From Nanobdellota archaeon (GTDB taxonomy: Archaea > Nanobdellota > Nanobdellia > Pacearchaeales > GW2011-AR1), in assembly GCA_027334715.1 (NCBI GenBank), contig DAHWUG010000001.1, forward strand, positions 171,158-208,099: DNA of 36,942 bases. The letters run 5' to 3'. This document shows positions 1 through 7,495 of this stretch, piece after piece (positions within the stretch are counted from its first letter, which is position 1; the number at the start of each line of letters is the position of its first letter). The translations under genes and the position numbers were made by a program. The notes beneath the pieces are model-generated. The model made no database searches and had not been told where the DNA came from. It was given only the letters and a program-made list of their open reading frames with translations.

Positions 1-238
1 CTATGTCATTTGGCCTTACCTTGTCAGGAACTTTTATACCTATATGGTCTCCCTTTTTTGCCATTTTAACAGGAGCCCTGTCTATTTGTATGCTTCCGAC
101 CTTTAACTCAATATCAGTTGTATGGCCTTTAACATGTATTGTATCTCCTACTTTCAGGCTTCCTGAGAGCTTTATTGCCGCAACCCCCACATGACTGAAA
201 TAACCTGAAATTGTACCTATTTCCTTTTCTTCTGCCAT
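1..238 (-). CDS. EF-Tu domain 2-like small protein (partial, runs off window)
   Basis: This minus-strand frame starts at ATG 238 and is open to base 1, so the 3' end lies outside the window; the ORF track missed it because it has no stop. The translation begins MAEEKEIGTISGYFSHVGVA and continues with IKLSGSLKVGDTIHVKGHTT and DRAPVKMAKKGDHIGIKV. This is the beta-barrel pattern of translation factor domain 2 without a GTPase domain. Known relatives are archaeal and bacterial 'translation elongation factor-like' proteins of about 80-90 residues, so little should be missing. Their function is not established. The overlapping plus-strand ORF 3..194 is a shadow. Confidence 0.8.
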   Translation of the reverse strand, partial: MAEEKEIGTISGYFSHVGVAAIKLSGSLKVGDTIHVKGHTTDIELKVGSIQIDRAPVKMAKKGDHIGIKVPDKVRPNDI

Positions 239-352
239 TATTTATACAATCTCCTTTCATATTTAAATTTGTTGATTATTTATTACCCCTAAATATCTGT
301 TATTGTTTTTTAGACTAATAATGCTTAAATACACTGATTTATTATAAAATTC

Positions 353-514
353 ATGCCAAGCGCAAACCCCAATTGCCCAAAATGTCATGGAACAGGAAGA
401 ATAAGAGAAAAAGATGGAACAGTTCATGTTTGTTTTGATTGTCTTCAGCGCGGAGAGATGGATCAGCACGAGAAAAATCCAAAAACAGCAGAGGACTTCA
501 GGATAAAATTATAA
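353..514 (+). CDS. Small zinc-ribbon protein, 53 aa
   Basis: This ORF is too short for the track. ATG 353 to TAA 512-514 encodes 53 residues beginning MPSANPNCPKCHGTGRIREK. It has a CPKC...CFDC arrangement (Cys 8, 11, 27, 30) and a CxxCxGTG knuckle like those of DnaJ-type zinc ribbons, followed by a charged tail. It is probably a single zinc-binding ribbon, and its partner is unknown. An A/T-rich stretch about 25-30 bases before the ATG could be the TATA box. The reverse-strand ORF 263..469 is a shadow. The zinc-ribbon pattern is visible; any nucleic-acid-binding role is inference. Confidence 0.72.
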   Translation: MPSANPNCPKCHGTGRIREKDGTVHVCFDCLQRGEMDQHEKNPKTAEDFRIKL

Positions 515-542
515 CTCTGGAATTTTTAAAATTTATAAGAAA

Positions 543-615
543 TAGCCCCACCAGGATTCGAACCTGGGTTTATGCCTTCAGAGGGCATCGATCTTGACCG
601 CTGATCTATGGGGCT
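543..615 (-). tRNA. tRNA-Gln (CUG anticodon)
   Basis: The reverse complement folds as a standard cloverleaf. The acceptor is AGCCCCA/TGGGGCT, the D stem GATC/GATC, the anticodon stem ATGCC/GGCAT with loop CTCTGAA (anticodon CTG), and the T arm CCAGG-TTCGAAT-CCTGG. The discriminator is A, CCA is not encoded, and there is no intron. Confidence 0.95.
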
Positions 616-616
616 A

Positions 617-900
617 ATTTTTCTTAATCTTTGTATATGCTTTTGGTTTTTAAAACCTACTTCCTCCATATACCTCTTCACTGTTCCACCCATTTCAAAC
701 CAAAAATCTCTGTAATCAATTTTCCAAGATAGTTAACATGATAATCTCTATCTTTTTCTAAATCTCCAGATATTTTTCATTAGTTCCCAATTTTTTTGGT
801 AATTCTTTCCATATAAAATCTTTTTTTGCTTTGATGATCAACTCTTTTTGTTTACCTGTTTTAGTTTTATTCTCATATTTTCTTATGCTTATTATCGCTC
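617..900 (-). pseudogene. Decayed coding remnant, possibly LAGLIDADG-type
   Basis: The roughly 350-base stretch between tRNA-Gln and the DUF457 gene holds no intact gene. The minus strand carries protein-like fragments broken by stops and frame changes: IIKAKKDFIWKELPKKLG, then after a stop and frame change EKDRDYHVNYLGKLITEIFG, then RYMEEVGFKNQKHIQRL. The order and the ends (Y.NYL..LI..IFG; ..EVGF.N.KH...L) loosely resemble archaeal LAGLIDADG-family proteins. The family guess is weak. That it is a degraded ORF is more secure, because low-complexity intergenic DNA would not normally give such residue composition. Confidence 0.4.
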
Positions 901-964
901 ATATTGCTTCTTGGCTACTGCACTGGAGCTATAGATTTATATTTCTGAATTTGCATTATTACTT

Positions 965-1423
965 ATGCTCTGGAAGACACATCTTGTAATCGGACTCGCA
1001 GTAGCACTTTTTTTTGCCCCCCATGTTTCAGACCCTGTTTTGTTCATGCCTATTGTACTTTTTGCAACTCTTTTTCCTGACGTTGATTCCGGATTTTCAT
1101 ATATAGGGAAAAATCCCCTTGCCAAGCCGGTTCAGATGACAACAAATCATCGTGGAATTGTGCATAGCTACACTTTATGCATTTTCTTATCAATACTGAT
1201 AGTTTTTGTTTACCCGCCTGCAGCTCTTCCATTTTTTCTTGGCTACAGCTTTCATCTTTTTGCAGATGCATTTACTGTTCAGGGAATAAGGCCATTCTGG
1301 CCCATTAAAGCAGTTTCAAAAGGAGTCATAAAATCAGGCGGGATAACTGACAAAGCAATATTTTACACACTCCTTTTTGTAGACATACTGCTTATAGTTC
1401 TCATGATTTCAGGAACGTTCTGA
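965..1423 (+). CDS. DUF457 (YdjM/YbcI-type) membrane-bound metal-dependent hydrolase
   Basis: A 152-residue integral membrane protein of the DUF457 family of predicted membrane-bound metal-dependent hydrolases. An early histidine (THLVIG) precedes a hydrophobic helix, then come FPDVDS, HRGIVHS and GYSFHLFADA. These His/Asp-rich motifs sit at membrane boundaries and are taken to ligate metal. Four hydrophobic stretches are visible, the last at the C-terminus. The length is typical of the family. The true substrate is unknown; relatives have been linked to phospholipid or membrane stress functions. It stands alone between a decayed region and two small membrane genes. Confidence 0.85.
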   Translation: MLWKTHLVIGLAVALFFAPHVSDPVLFMPIVLFATLFPDVDSGFSYIGKNPLAKPVQMTTNHRGIVHSYTLCIFLSILIVFVYPPAALPFFLGYSFHLFADAFTVQGIRPFWPIKAVSKGVIKSGGITDKAIFYTLLFVDILLIVLMISGTF

Positions 1424-1480
1424 TTTATTCAAGGATATTATTTCAGAAATATTTTTATATGAGTGAAATCTTTATTTAAG

Positions 1481-1777
1481 ATGAATACATTTATACTTAT
1501 TGCAATAGCTACAGTAATAATACTTTATATTTTTCTTAAATTCAGCCATTTGAAAGCAAGGGTTTCCTTCATCTTCCTTCTTATAGGTGTTTTGTTCATA
1601 CTTTTCCTGATTTTCATTTTTACAAGTGGAAGCAATTTCAGCTTTTCATCTATTGATGGCTTAATTGCATCTGGCAAACTTTACTTTTTGTGGATAAAAA
1701 GCGTTGTTACAGGATTATTTCAGTTTACCGGAAAAGTAATCGGAATAGGTGTAAATAATTCAACAGCAATAAAATGA
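1481..1777 (+). CDS. Small membrane protein, two or more TM helices
   Basis: The track starts this ORF at GTG 1463, but ATG 1481 (MNTFILIAIA) lies about 25 bases after a TATA-like atttttatat (1451-1460), which fits a leaderless start, so I use 1481 (98 aa). Two strong hydrophobic segments occupy the first 50 residues, with an amphipathic region after them (FLWIKSVVTGLFQFTGKVIG). No family was recognised. The stop overlaps the next ATG by four bases (ATGA), so the two genes are translationally coupled and probably act together in the membrane. Confidence 0.65.
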   Translation: MNTFILIAIATVIILYIFLKFSHLKARVSFIFLLIGVLFILFLIFIFTSGSNFSFSSIDGLIASGKLYFLWIKSVVTGLFQFTGKVIGIGVNNSTAIK

Positions 1778-2031
1778 AAATCCCAATTCTAATTGTGAAT
1801 CTTTTGTTTTTGGGCGCGCTATTTATTATCAGCAACCAGAACATCCACATGGGTGTTTCCTCTGAAAGGCAGGCTTTTTTCCAGGATTACTCTGCATGGA
1901 TTGGAAACATTTTTAACAAAGCTGTTGATTTGACTGCATATGTCATTAAAGTTGACTGGCTTCCAGATAAAAATACAGAAATTCCCAATAACTTATCTAC
2001 GGGTAATTTTCCCAATAGCACTATAAACTAA
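1774..2031 (+). CDS. Small membrane-anchored protein, 85 aa
   Basis: This gene begins inside the stop of the preceding gene (ATGA overlap). An N-terminal signal anchor (residues 3-20, IPILIVNLLFLGALFII) precedes a mostly soluble segment with aromatic residues and a polar Asn/Ser-rich tail (NNLSTGNFPNSTIN) containing Asn-Xaa-Ser/Thr sequons. That suggests the C-terminus is outside the cell. It is probably a two-gene operon with 1481..1777. No family was recognised. Confidence 0.65.
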   Translation: MKIPILIVNLLFLGALFIISNQNIHMGVSSERQAFFQDYSAWIGNIFNKAVDLTAYVIKVDWLPDKNTEIPNNLSTGNFPNSTIN

Positions 2032-2075
2032 CCGCCTCAAGTAATCTTTATAAACCAAAATAACTATACACTATA

Positions 2076-2333
2076 ATGCCTAGAAAAATAAAAAGAGCAG
2101 TAAGGCAGAGAGAGGACACAAGTCCTTTGCAAAGAAGAATACATATTTTATGGAAGAATCTTGTACTCTTCCTTATACTTTTCATAGTTTCATTAGTGCT
2201 ATTTTTCTTTTCGACAAATAATTCGGTTTTTTACAATCTCTTTGAAATACTTTTTATAATATTCGGATTTCTTTCATTGGCGCTTGTAATAGTCCTTATT
2301 ACTCTGTTGCTTGTTAAGTCAGGAAGGAAATAA
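2076..2333 (+). CDS. Small basic two-TM membrane protein, 85 aa
   Basis: ATG 2076 lies about 25 bases after the TATA-like tttataaac (2047-2055), so the message is probably leaderless. The first 26 residues are strongly basic (MPRKIKRAVRQREDTSPLQRR) and cytoplasmic by the positive-inside rule. Two hydrophobic helices follow (about 28-46 and 53-80), then a short basic tail SGRK. No family was recognised. It stands alone, with its own promoter, just upstream of tRNA-Thr. Confidence 0.65.
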   Translation: MPRKIKRAVRQREDTSPLQRRIHILWKNLVLFLILFIVSLVLFFFSTNNSVFYNLFEILFIIFGFLSLALVIVLITLLLVKSGRK

Positions 2334-2411
2334 TTACAATTATTTTTTGCACACATTTTATATAGTATAATTTTTCTTTTACTATTGTGGTTTGTTTTAA
2401 CCTCAAATAAA

Positions 2412-2485
2412 GCCGCAGTAGTTCAGTTGGTAAGAATGCGTCCTTGGTAAGGACGAGGTCGGGAGTTCGACTCTCCCCTGCGGCT
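2412..2485 (+). tRNA. tRNA-Thr (GGU anticodon)
   Basis: The acceptor is GCCGCAG/CTGCGGC, the D stem GTTC/GAAT, the anticodon stem CGTCC/GGACG with loop TTGGTAA (anticodon GGT), and the T arm GGGAG-TTCGACT-CTCCC. The discriminator is T, as usual for archaeal tRNA-Thr. There is no encoded CCA and no intron. Confidence 0.95.
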
Positions 2486-2493
2486 TTTTTTTC
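2485..2493 (+). terminator. T-run terminator after tRNA-Thr
   Basis: An uninterrupted run of T directly follows the tRNA acceptor. This is the usual archaeal oligo-T termination signal. No extra hairpin is needed. Confidence 0.6.
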
Positions 2494-2528
2494 AATATAT
2501 TTATAAACAATTTTGATGATTGAAAGGA

Positions 2529-3023
2529 ATGGAAAAAACAGGCAATGGCATAGGACTTGAACAACTGAAGAAAGAGTATGAAAAACTGCAGAAAAAGGAA
2601 AAGCTCCCAGGCTTTAAGGAAATGAATGAGGAATTCTACATAGAGAAAATTGCGGAAAGTGAAACAGACATGCTTATAAGGGAAATAAGAAGAATGATTG
2701 GTGACAAATGTGCAAATTATATGAGATTCATTGAAAACATTTTGAATCCTGTAAACGCTCCAATGTTTGTTTTTCAGATACTGAAAATAATCAGCCAGGA
2801 AGACAAAAAAAATCTCTCAGAAGTTTATAAAAAGCTTATGCAGAATGAGATAAAATTCATTGAAAGGGATTTGGACTATAATGAACAAAAAGAGGCAGAA
2901 TTTGTAAAAGAATCATTCAAAATGTGGCAGGAAATAAAGAAAGACATTATTCCGATATTCGAAAAAATAGAAAGAAATCAGGTAATCAAGCCGGAAGACA
3001 ACAACAAAGGATATTTTGGATAA
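2529..3023 (+). CDS. Conserved DPANN-type protein of unknown function
   Basis: The track starts at TTG 2520. ATG 2529 (MEKTGNGIGLEQ) lies about 28 bases after the TATA-like atatttataaac, so I use it (164 aa). The protein is soluble and highly charged, predicted almost all helical: a coiled-coil-like start (LKKEYEKLQKKEKLPGF), then ETDMLIREIRRMIGDK, a conserved-looking LNPVNAPMFVF, and a Glu/Lys-rich C-terminal helix. The layout loosely recalls small helical replication or complex subunits, but I cannot assign a family. It converges with pheT. Confidence 0.75.
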   Translation: MEKTGNGIGLEQLKKEYEKLQKKEKLPGFKEMNEEFYIEKIAESETDMLIREIRRMIGDKCANYMRFIENILNPVNAPMFVFQILKIISQEDKKNLSEVYKKLMQNEIKFIERDLDYNEQKEAEFVKESFKMWQEIKKDIIPIFEKIERNQVIKPEDNNKGYFG

Positions 3024-3040
3024 AAAGAGGCTATAAATTA

Positions 3041-3070
3041 GAGAGCGAGCCGAAGGAGTGAGGCGAGCGT
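3041..3070. other. GC-rich patch between convergent genes
   Basis: A short stretch (gagagcgagccgaaggag, then tgaggcgagcg) is much richer in G and C than the surrounding AT-rich intergenic DNA. It lies just after the pheT stop, between convergent transcripts. It may be part of a terminator or a dispersed repeat. No second copy was seen in the window. Confidence 0.35.
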
Positions 3071-4723
3071 TTAAGCTATTAACTTCTTAAAAATTTCTTC
3101 TAAATCAATCTCGAAAAGGGCAACAGGCATTTTTATCTTCCAGTTTTTCAGGATTTTAGGATGAATTTCCCCTATGAATCCTATCGACTTTCCATTGATT
3201 GATATCTCAGCTGTTCTTCCATCTATGAACCATGATGGCATGTTTTTTGGCTCTGAAAAAACAGCATTTATTTCCAGCATCCTGAAAAGATACTCAATTG
3301 CTTGCCTTGTTTCTGTGAAATTTCCGGGCGCAATGGCAAGGGAAAGGGATTCTTTTTCTGTTATTTTTTCTGAAACAAGATTGAAGATTTTTCCTACTTC
3401 AAATATTTTCTGAGGATATTCTGAATCAACATTCTCAGAAAGTATTTTTAACAAGGAGTGAGTGAGGTTTTTTCTGAGAGCATTGTATTCTGTCTTTGAT
3501 TGCTCAACTTCTATTACTCTCTCTTTTTCAGGCAGATTCATGTTTTCAATCTGCGCTTTTTTGTTTGTGAGATGATAGCTTGAAGCTTCCAAAAAACCAA
3601 GCCCTGCGAGTATTAGTGCAATGCTTCTTTTTATCTTTTCTTTTCCGCTTTCTTTACCAGTAGTTGATATCTCCGGAATTTCCGGAACAAGATTTTCATA
3701 GCCATAGGCAATTGCAACATCCTCTATCAAGTCAACTTCATGCAAAATGTCTGTTCTCCATGCCGGAATTTCAACAAGCTTGCTCTTGTAATTATAACCC
3801 ATTTTTTCAAGACATTCCTTAAGTTCTTTTTCAGTAATGCTTGTACCCAAAAGCTTGTTTGTGTTTTCAAGTGAAATTTTCATGACCCTTGGCGTAAAAT
3901 CAGGAGTTGTTTCCTTTCCTCTAAGCTGTCCGCGCGAAAGTTCCATCTGGTAAATCTTTCCCCCCATGTCTGCAAAACAGGTTGCTATTATATTAAGGCA
4001 TATCTTCAAGATATTCATGTCAGAGCCAGAACATTCGACAAAAACATCCTTTGTTTCACTGGTTATTCTGCCCGTAAGCTGTGAATTGATAATTGGGGGC
4101 ATGCTTAAAACCTGGTCTTTTGCATCAACAAAAATTGGGAACTTAACTTTTCCAGCCAGGAGATGCGCGTATTCCTTTCCTGCAGAATGCTTCTGAAGAA
4201 TTTCAAGGCCGGAAAGCTCTTTGTCCATTTCAAGGGGTGTGAATTTTATTTTATCAGGCTCAACGGCCCTGAATGTTATTGGAAGCTGAATTTTTTCCAA
4301 TGGATAAATTCCTATAGCTGCCTTTTTTCTTCTTCTTCCAAGAGTCAGGTGAAGCATTTCCTGGACCTGAATTATTTCCTTGATTTTTTCATCATCAAGC
4401 TGCAATCCCTTTATTACTGCGCATGCTGTGTAAGGCCTTATATCCCTTACAGAAGAGTCAATTATGACTTTATAATTTTCTTCAGGCTTGCTTAATTTAT
4501 ACTGAATCAGCCCTGTTCTTTTGCCTAGAAATCCAAGGAAGCCGCGCTTGAAGCCCTGATATGAAAGTAAATCAGGCCTATTCGGGAAAACTTCTATGCT
4601 TATGCTGTCTCCTTCTTCCCTTTCCAAAGGAGTCCCAAACATTGCAATCTTGTCCTTTATTTTTTCATCAAAGATTCCAATGTCTTTCTCAAACTGTTTT
4701 TTGCTGAAAGTTACTATTGCCAT
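3071..4723 (-). CDS. pheT: Phenylalanine--tRNA ligase beta subunit (archaeal type)
   Basis: A 550-residue beta subunit of heterotetrameric PheRS, which with PheS charges tRNA-Phe. The length is right for the shorter archaeal/eukaryotic form, which lacks the bacterial N-terminal tRNA-binding extension. Visible landmarks are the N-terminal ISIEVFPNRPDLLSYQGF (B1 region), the B3/B4 editing region in the middle (IPAWRTDILHEVDLIEDVAIAYGYENL marks the B5-to-catalytic-like boundary), and the catalytic-like C-terminal module ending GFIGEIHPKILKNWKI. The start lies one base after the HIT gene stop, and it is the last gene of the rpp30-pheS-ASCH-HIT-pheT operon. Confidence 0.96.
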   Translation of the reverse strand: MAIVTFSKKQFEKDIGIFDEKIKDKIAMFGTPLEREEGDSISIEVFPNRPDLLSYQGFKRGFLGFLGKRTGLIQYKLSKPEENYKVIIDSSVRDIRPYTACAVIKGLQLDDEKIKEIIQVQEMLHLTLGRRRKKAAIGIYPLEKIQLPITFRAVEPDKIKFTPLEMDKELSGLEILQKHSAGKEYAHLLAGKVKFPIFVDAKDQVLSMPPIINSQLTGRITSETKDVFVECSGSDMNILKICLNIIATCFADMGGKIYQMELSRGQLRGKETTPDFTPRVMKISLENTNKLLGTSITEKELKECLEKMGYNYKSKLVEIPAWRTDILHEVDLIEDVAIAYGYENLVPEIPEISTTGKESGKEKIKRSIALILAGLGFLEASSYHLTNKKAQIENMNLPEKERVIEVEQSKTEYNALRKNLTHSLLKILSENVDSEYPQKIFEVGKIFNLVSEKITEKESLSLAIAPGNFTETRQAIEYLFRMLEINAVFSEPKNMPSWFIDGRTAEISINGKSIGFIGEIHPKILKNWKIKMPVALFEIDLEEIFKKLIA

Positions 4724-4724
4724 T

Positions 4725-5150
4725 TTATTTCATGAGCTTTTTTATTTTTGATGCTACTTTTTCCATTTCTCCCCTATTATAATTGTTGACTTCCCACTTT
4801 TCTATCCTTACTCCATCATTTTCGAATCTTGGTATTAAATGAAAATGAACATGAGGAACATACTGCCCTGCAACTTTTTTATTATTCTGCACAACATTTA
4901 ACCCTTCGCCATATTTTAACAATGCTCCTGAAATTTTCTTTATTGCAATTCCCATATCCTTTAAAACATTATCAGGAACATCGGTTATTAATTCAAAATG
5001 CTCTTTTGGCATTATTAATACATGACCGCCATGGATGCTTGCAGGGTGTATATCTAACATAGCCATAAATTCCTTATCTTCCCAGATTTTTACAGCCGGA
5101 ATTTCCCCGGCTATTATTTTGCAAAATATGCAGCCCTTATCTGTTTTCAT
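4725..5150 (-). CDS. HIT-family nucleotide hydrolase/transferase
   Basis: A histidine-triad protein that hydrolyses or transfers nucleotidyl groups from phosphoanhydrides or phosphoramidates, such as adenylyl-lysine or failed aminoacyl-adenylates. It has the N-terminal CIFCKIIAGEIPA, then LDIHPASIHGGHVLIMPKEH, and the catalytic triad HVHFHL. The track begins at 5165 (MGRFKMKTDKG), but ATG 5150 makes a perfect 4-base ATGA overlap with the ASCH gene stop, so I prefer 5150 (141 aa). Its place between pheS and pheT fits clean-up of adenylylated by-products of the synthetase (inference). Confidence 0.93.
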   Translation of the reverse strand: MKTDKGCIFCKIIAGEIPAVKIWEDKEFMAMLDIHPASIHGGHVLIMPKEHFELITDVPDNVLKDMGIAIKKISGALLKYGEGLNVVQNNKKVAGQYVPHVHFHLIPRFENDGVRIEKWEVNNYNRGEMEKVASKIKKLMK

Positions 5151-5473
5151 CTTAAATCGTCCCACCTTATTACTGTAACAGGCGAACTATATTCTAAGTT
5201 ATGATAAAACTTTCTTAATCCATTATACATATCATCTTGTGATTTGTAACCATCATCCAGCCATTCTTTCTCAGTTACTTTTTCCAAAGTTGTGTGTCTT
5301 ACACTAGTTATTGTTCTCATTGTAGCCCAGTTTAATTTATGACAGCCTAATAAAACAGGACCTTCGCTGTAGTCTCTGTGACCTTCCCTTACTGTTATTT
5401 TTTTTCTTCCCTGAAGAACATCTTCTTTGTCTTTTTCTCCTTCTATTAAAATTGCTCTTAATGCTCTTTTCAT
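5147..5473 (-). CDS. ASCH (PUA-like) domain protein
   Basis: A 108-residue single-domain protein of the ASCH fold, a beta-barrel related to PUA domains and thought to bind RNA or modified nucleosides. It has the typical opening RAILIEGEKDKEDVLQGRKK, ITVREGHRDY, VLLGCHKLNWATMRTI and the late WLDDGYKSQDDMYNGL. Catalytic ASCH amidohydrolases use Lys/Glu residues near the N-terminus; K and E are present here but I cannot assign catalysis. The ATG is separated from the pheS stop by one base, and its TGA overlaps the next ATG. Confidence 0.85.
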   Translation of the reverse strand: MKRALRAILIEGEKDKEDVLQGRKKITVREGHRDYSEGPVLLGCHKLNWATMRTITSVRHTTLEKVTEKEWLDDGYKSQDDMYNGLRKFYHNLEYSSPVTVIRWDDLR

Positions 5474-5474
5474 T

Positions 5475-6998
5475 TTATTTCACCCAAAATTTCATTTTTC
5501 TCATTTGATTTATGTCATTCCTGTAAAACTCACGCAGGTCCTTTATTTTGTAATAATCCATTATAATCCTGTCAAAACCAGGACCCCATGCCAATACAGG
5601 AATATTTTTTCCAAGAAGAGGAACAACAACCTCTGGCCTGAAAATTCCTGCGCCTCCCAGTTCAAGCCAGACTTTCCTTTCTGGATGAAAAACATCTATT
5701 TCAACGCTTGGTTCTGTGTATGGAAAATAACCCGGCCTGAATCTAACTTTTTCAAATCCCATTTTTGCAAAAAATGCCTTGAGATACCCAAGCAAATGTT
5801 TCATGTTTGCCTTTGGATCCACAACAATTCCCTCTGTCTGGTTGAATTCAAATCCATGCGACCAATCAACTGTTTCATTCCTGAAACATTTTCCTATTGC
5901 GAAGAATTTTGCAGGCAAATCTTTTTCTTTAAGCTGCGCAAGAGTTTGTGAAGAAAGACAGGTTGTGTGGGTACGCAAAACGAGTTTTTTTGCTTCTTCC
6001 TCATCCCATTTATAACCCCATCCAATGCTTCCGGAAACGCCAGATTCATGGCTTTCCCTTACCTCTTTTACAAGTTTCTTGTCTGGAAGCTCTGTTTTTT
6101 TGTCTATGAAAAAAGTATCCTGCATTTCCCTCACCGGATGGTCCTGTGCTGTAAATAAAGCATCGAAATTCCAGAAGCTGCTTACGACAATGTCCCCAGA
6201 CATTTCCCTGAATCCCATTTCTGTCCAGACAGTTCTTGCATAGTCAATTGCCTGATTGACAAAATGTCTTTTTCCGCCGTATATCTTAGGAACGGGAATA
6301 GTCAGGTCATATCTTCTGAATTTCTTTCCGCGCCATTTTGAATCGTCAGCTATTATTTCAGGGGTTATCTGCTCAATAAATCCCCTGCCGTTTGCTCCAA
6401 TGCTCAAACTCATTATTTTTATTCCGAATTCTGTCGCTTCAACATGCATTGTTTTCTCGTCTGAAATTTGAATCATATTCCTTCTTTTCTCAAGCGATTT
6501 CATTGCATAAAGCTGCTCCTGGCTTAAAGAATCAAATTCTAATGGAAGCGAATCAAGGAAAATTTCCTCAAGGCTTTTTCTTGATATTTCCTCCTTTTTT
6601 GCAGTCAGAAAAATCTTCTCATTTTTTAATTCTATAAACGCCTTTTTCTTAAGGACGCCAAGAGAAGCCCTGAACTCTTCTTCAGAAAGCCTGCTCTGCC
6701 TTTCTGCTTCTTCAATTTTTATTATCCTCTTTTCTTCCAAAAGCTGGAGAAGTCTTCGTTCAGGCAACCCTTTTTTTCTGTACAATGCCCCGTTTATCCC
6801 AACATCAACTATTTTTTTCTCTTTTGCTGTAATATTCACAATTCCCTTGCTTTTCAGGTAGCCCAAGGCCCTTGTAACAGATGTCTTGTCCAGGCTTGAT
6901 TTTTTGCAGATTTCCGAAACATTTTTTTCTTCAATATGGGGCAGAATTTTCTGTTCATTAGGGCTTAAGGATTCAAGGACTTTGTTTGCATCTTGCAT
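5475..6998 (-). CDS. pheS: Phenylalanine--tRNA ligase alpha subunit
   Basis: A 507-residue catalytic subunit of archaeal PheRS. The N-terminal 200 residues are winged-helix repeats typical of archaeal/eukaryotic PheS, with HTH-like SEICKKSSLDKTSVTRALGYLK and further copies to about 170, used for tRNA binding. The class II catalytic core follows: motif 2 around HTTCLSSQTLAQL to GKCFRNETVDWSHGFEFNQTEG, FRPGYFPYTEPSVEIDVF, and motif 3 with LGGAGIFRPEVV and LAWGPGFDRIIM. One base separates it from the rpp30 stop and one base from the ASCH start. Confidence 0.97.
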   Translation of the reverse strand: MQDANKVLESLSPNEQKILPHIEEKNVSEICKKSSLDKTSVTRALGYLKSKGIVNITAKEKKIVDVGINGALYRKKGLPERRLLQLLEEKRIIKIEEAERQSRLSEEEFRASLGVLKKKAFIELKNEKIFLTAKKEEISRKSLEEIFLDSLPLEFDSLSQEQLYAMKSLEKRRNMIQISDEKTMHVEATEFGIKIMSLSIGANGRGFIEQITPEIIADDSKWRGKKFRRYDLTIPVPKIYGGKRHFVNQAIDYARTVWTEMGFREMSGDIVVSSFWNFDALFTAQDHPVREMQDTFFIDKKTELPDKKLVKEVRESHESGVSGSIGWGYKWDEEEAKKLVLRTHTTCLSSQTLAQLKEKDLPAKFFAIGKCFRNETVDWSHGFEFNQTEGIVVDPKANMKHLLGYLKAFFAKMGFEKVRFRPGYFPYTEPSVEIDVFHPERKVWLELGGAGIFRPEVVVPLLGKNIPVLAWGPGFDRIIMDYYKIKDLREFYRNDINQMRKMKFWVK

Positions 6999-6999
6999 T

Positions 7000-7449
7000 T
7001 TATATCTTCAATACTCCTGCCATCCATGTGGGCATGCTTAAAACAAGCCCCAGTGCTTTTAAATTATAACTGTCTCTTGATTCTCTGGAAATGAATATCA
7101 TTTTTAACTTATTCTTGTTGCACAAGATTATGCTCTGCCTTATTCTTCCTAAAATCTCGGCCTTTTCTTCCTTTCCTTGGCTAATAATCTCATCAAAGTT
7201 TATTCCTATTGAAACATCTTTTTTCTTTGCGAGCCTAGCCAAAACCTGATTAAATCCCGAATTTCTCTGCTTCAATTTGTCCTTTCTTCCAGATAGGTTT
7301 ATCAAAAAAATGCTTATCTTTTCCTTTTCCAATACTTTTCTTGCTACGTCATCATCATTACCTGAAAAAATGACATTTTTTCCCTTGCTTTCCCTTATCT
7401 TTTTTCTGATTTCATTGAAATCATTGCCTGAAACATTTATGTAATCCAT
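7000..7449 (-). CDS. rnp3: Ribonuclease P protein component 3 (Rpp30), short form
   Basis: A 149-residue Rpp30/RNase P protein 3, part of the archaeal RNase P that trims tRNA 5' leaders. The recognisable core is KQRNSGFNQVLARLAKKKDV followed by SIGINFDEII, then a late ISRESRDSYNLKALGLVLSM, which ends the TIM-barrel-like fold. It is shorter than the usual 200-240 residues; the N-terminal strands look compressed (MDYINVSGNDFNEIRKKI). It leads the operon with pheS, and its ATG 7449 is 26 bases from a TATA box, implying a leaderless message. Confidence 0.85.
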   Translation of the reverse strand: MDYINVSGNDFNEIRKKIRESKGKNVIFSGNDDDVARKVLEKEKISIFLINLSGRKDKLKQRNSGFNQVLARLAKKKDVSIGINFDEIISQGKEEKAEILGRIRQSIILCNKNKLKMIFISRESRDSYNLKALGLVLSMPTWMAGVLKI

Positions 7450-7469
7450 ATTTTAAAGAAATAAGGCTC

Positions 7470-7480
7470 ATTTATAAAAA
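7470..7480 (-). promoter_or_regulatory. TATA box of the rpp30-pheS-pheT operon
   Basis: The minus-strand sequence TTTTTATAAA is centred about 26 bases before ATG 7449. No other promoter-like box appears inside the operon, where gene junctions are 1-base or overlapping, so one leaderless polycistronic transcript is likely. Confidence 0.6.
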
Positions 7481-7495
7481 TTGAGTTAATTCAAT

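Noticed and set aside
3-194. Plus-strand ORF at the window edge
   Set aside because: The minus strand encodes a clear EF-Tu domain 2-like protein; this is a shadow.
263-469. Minus-strand ORF of 68 aa
   Set aside because: It overlaps the zinc-ribbon gene on the plus strand and has no recognisable pattern.
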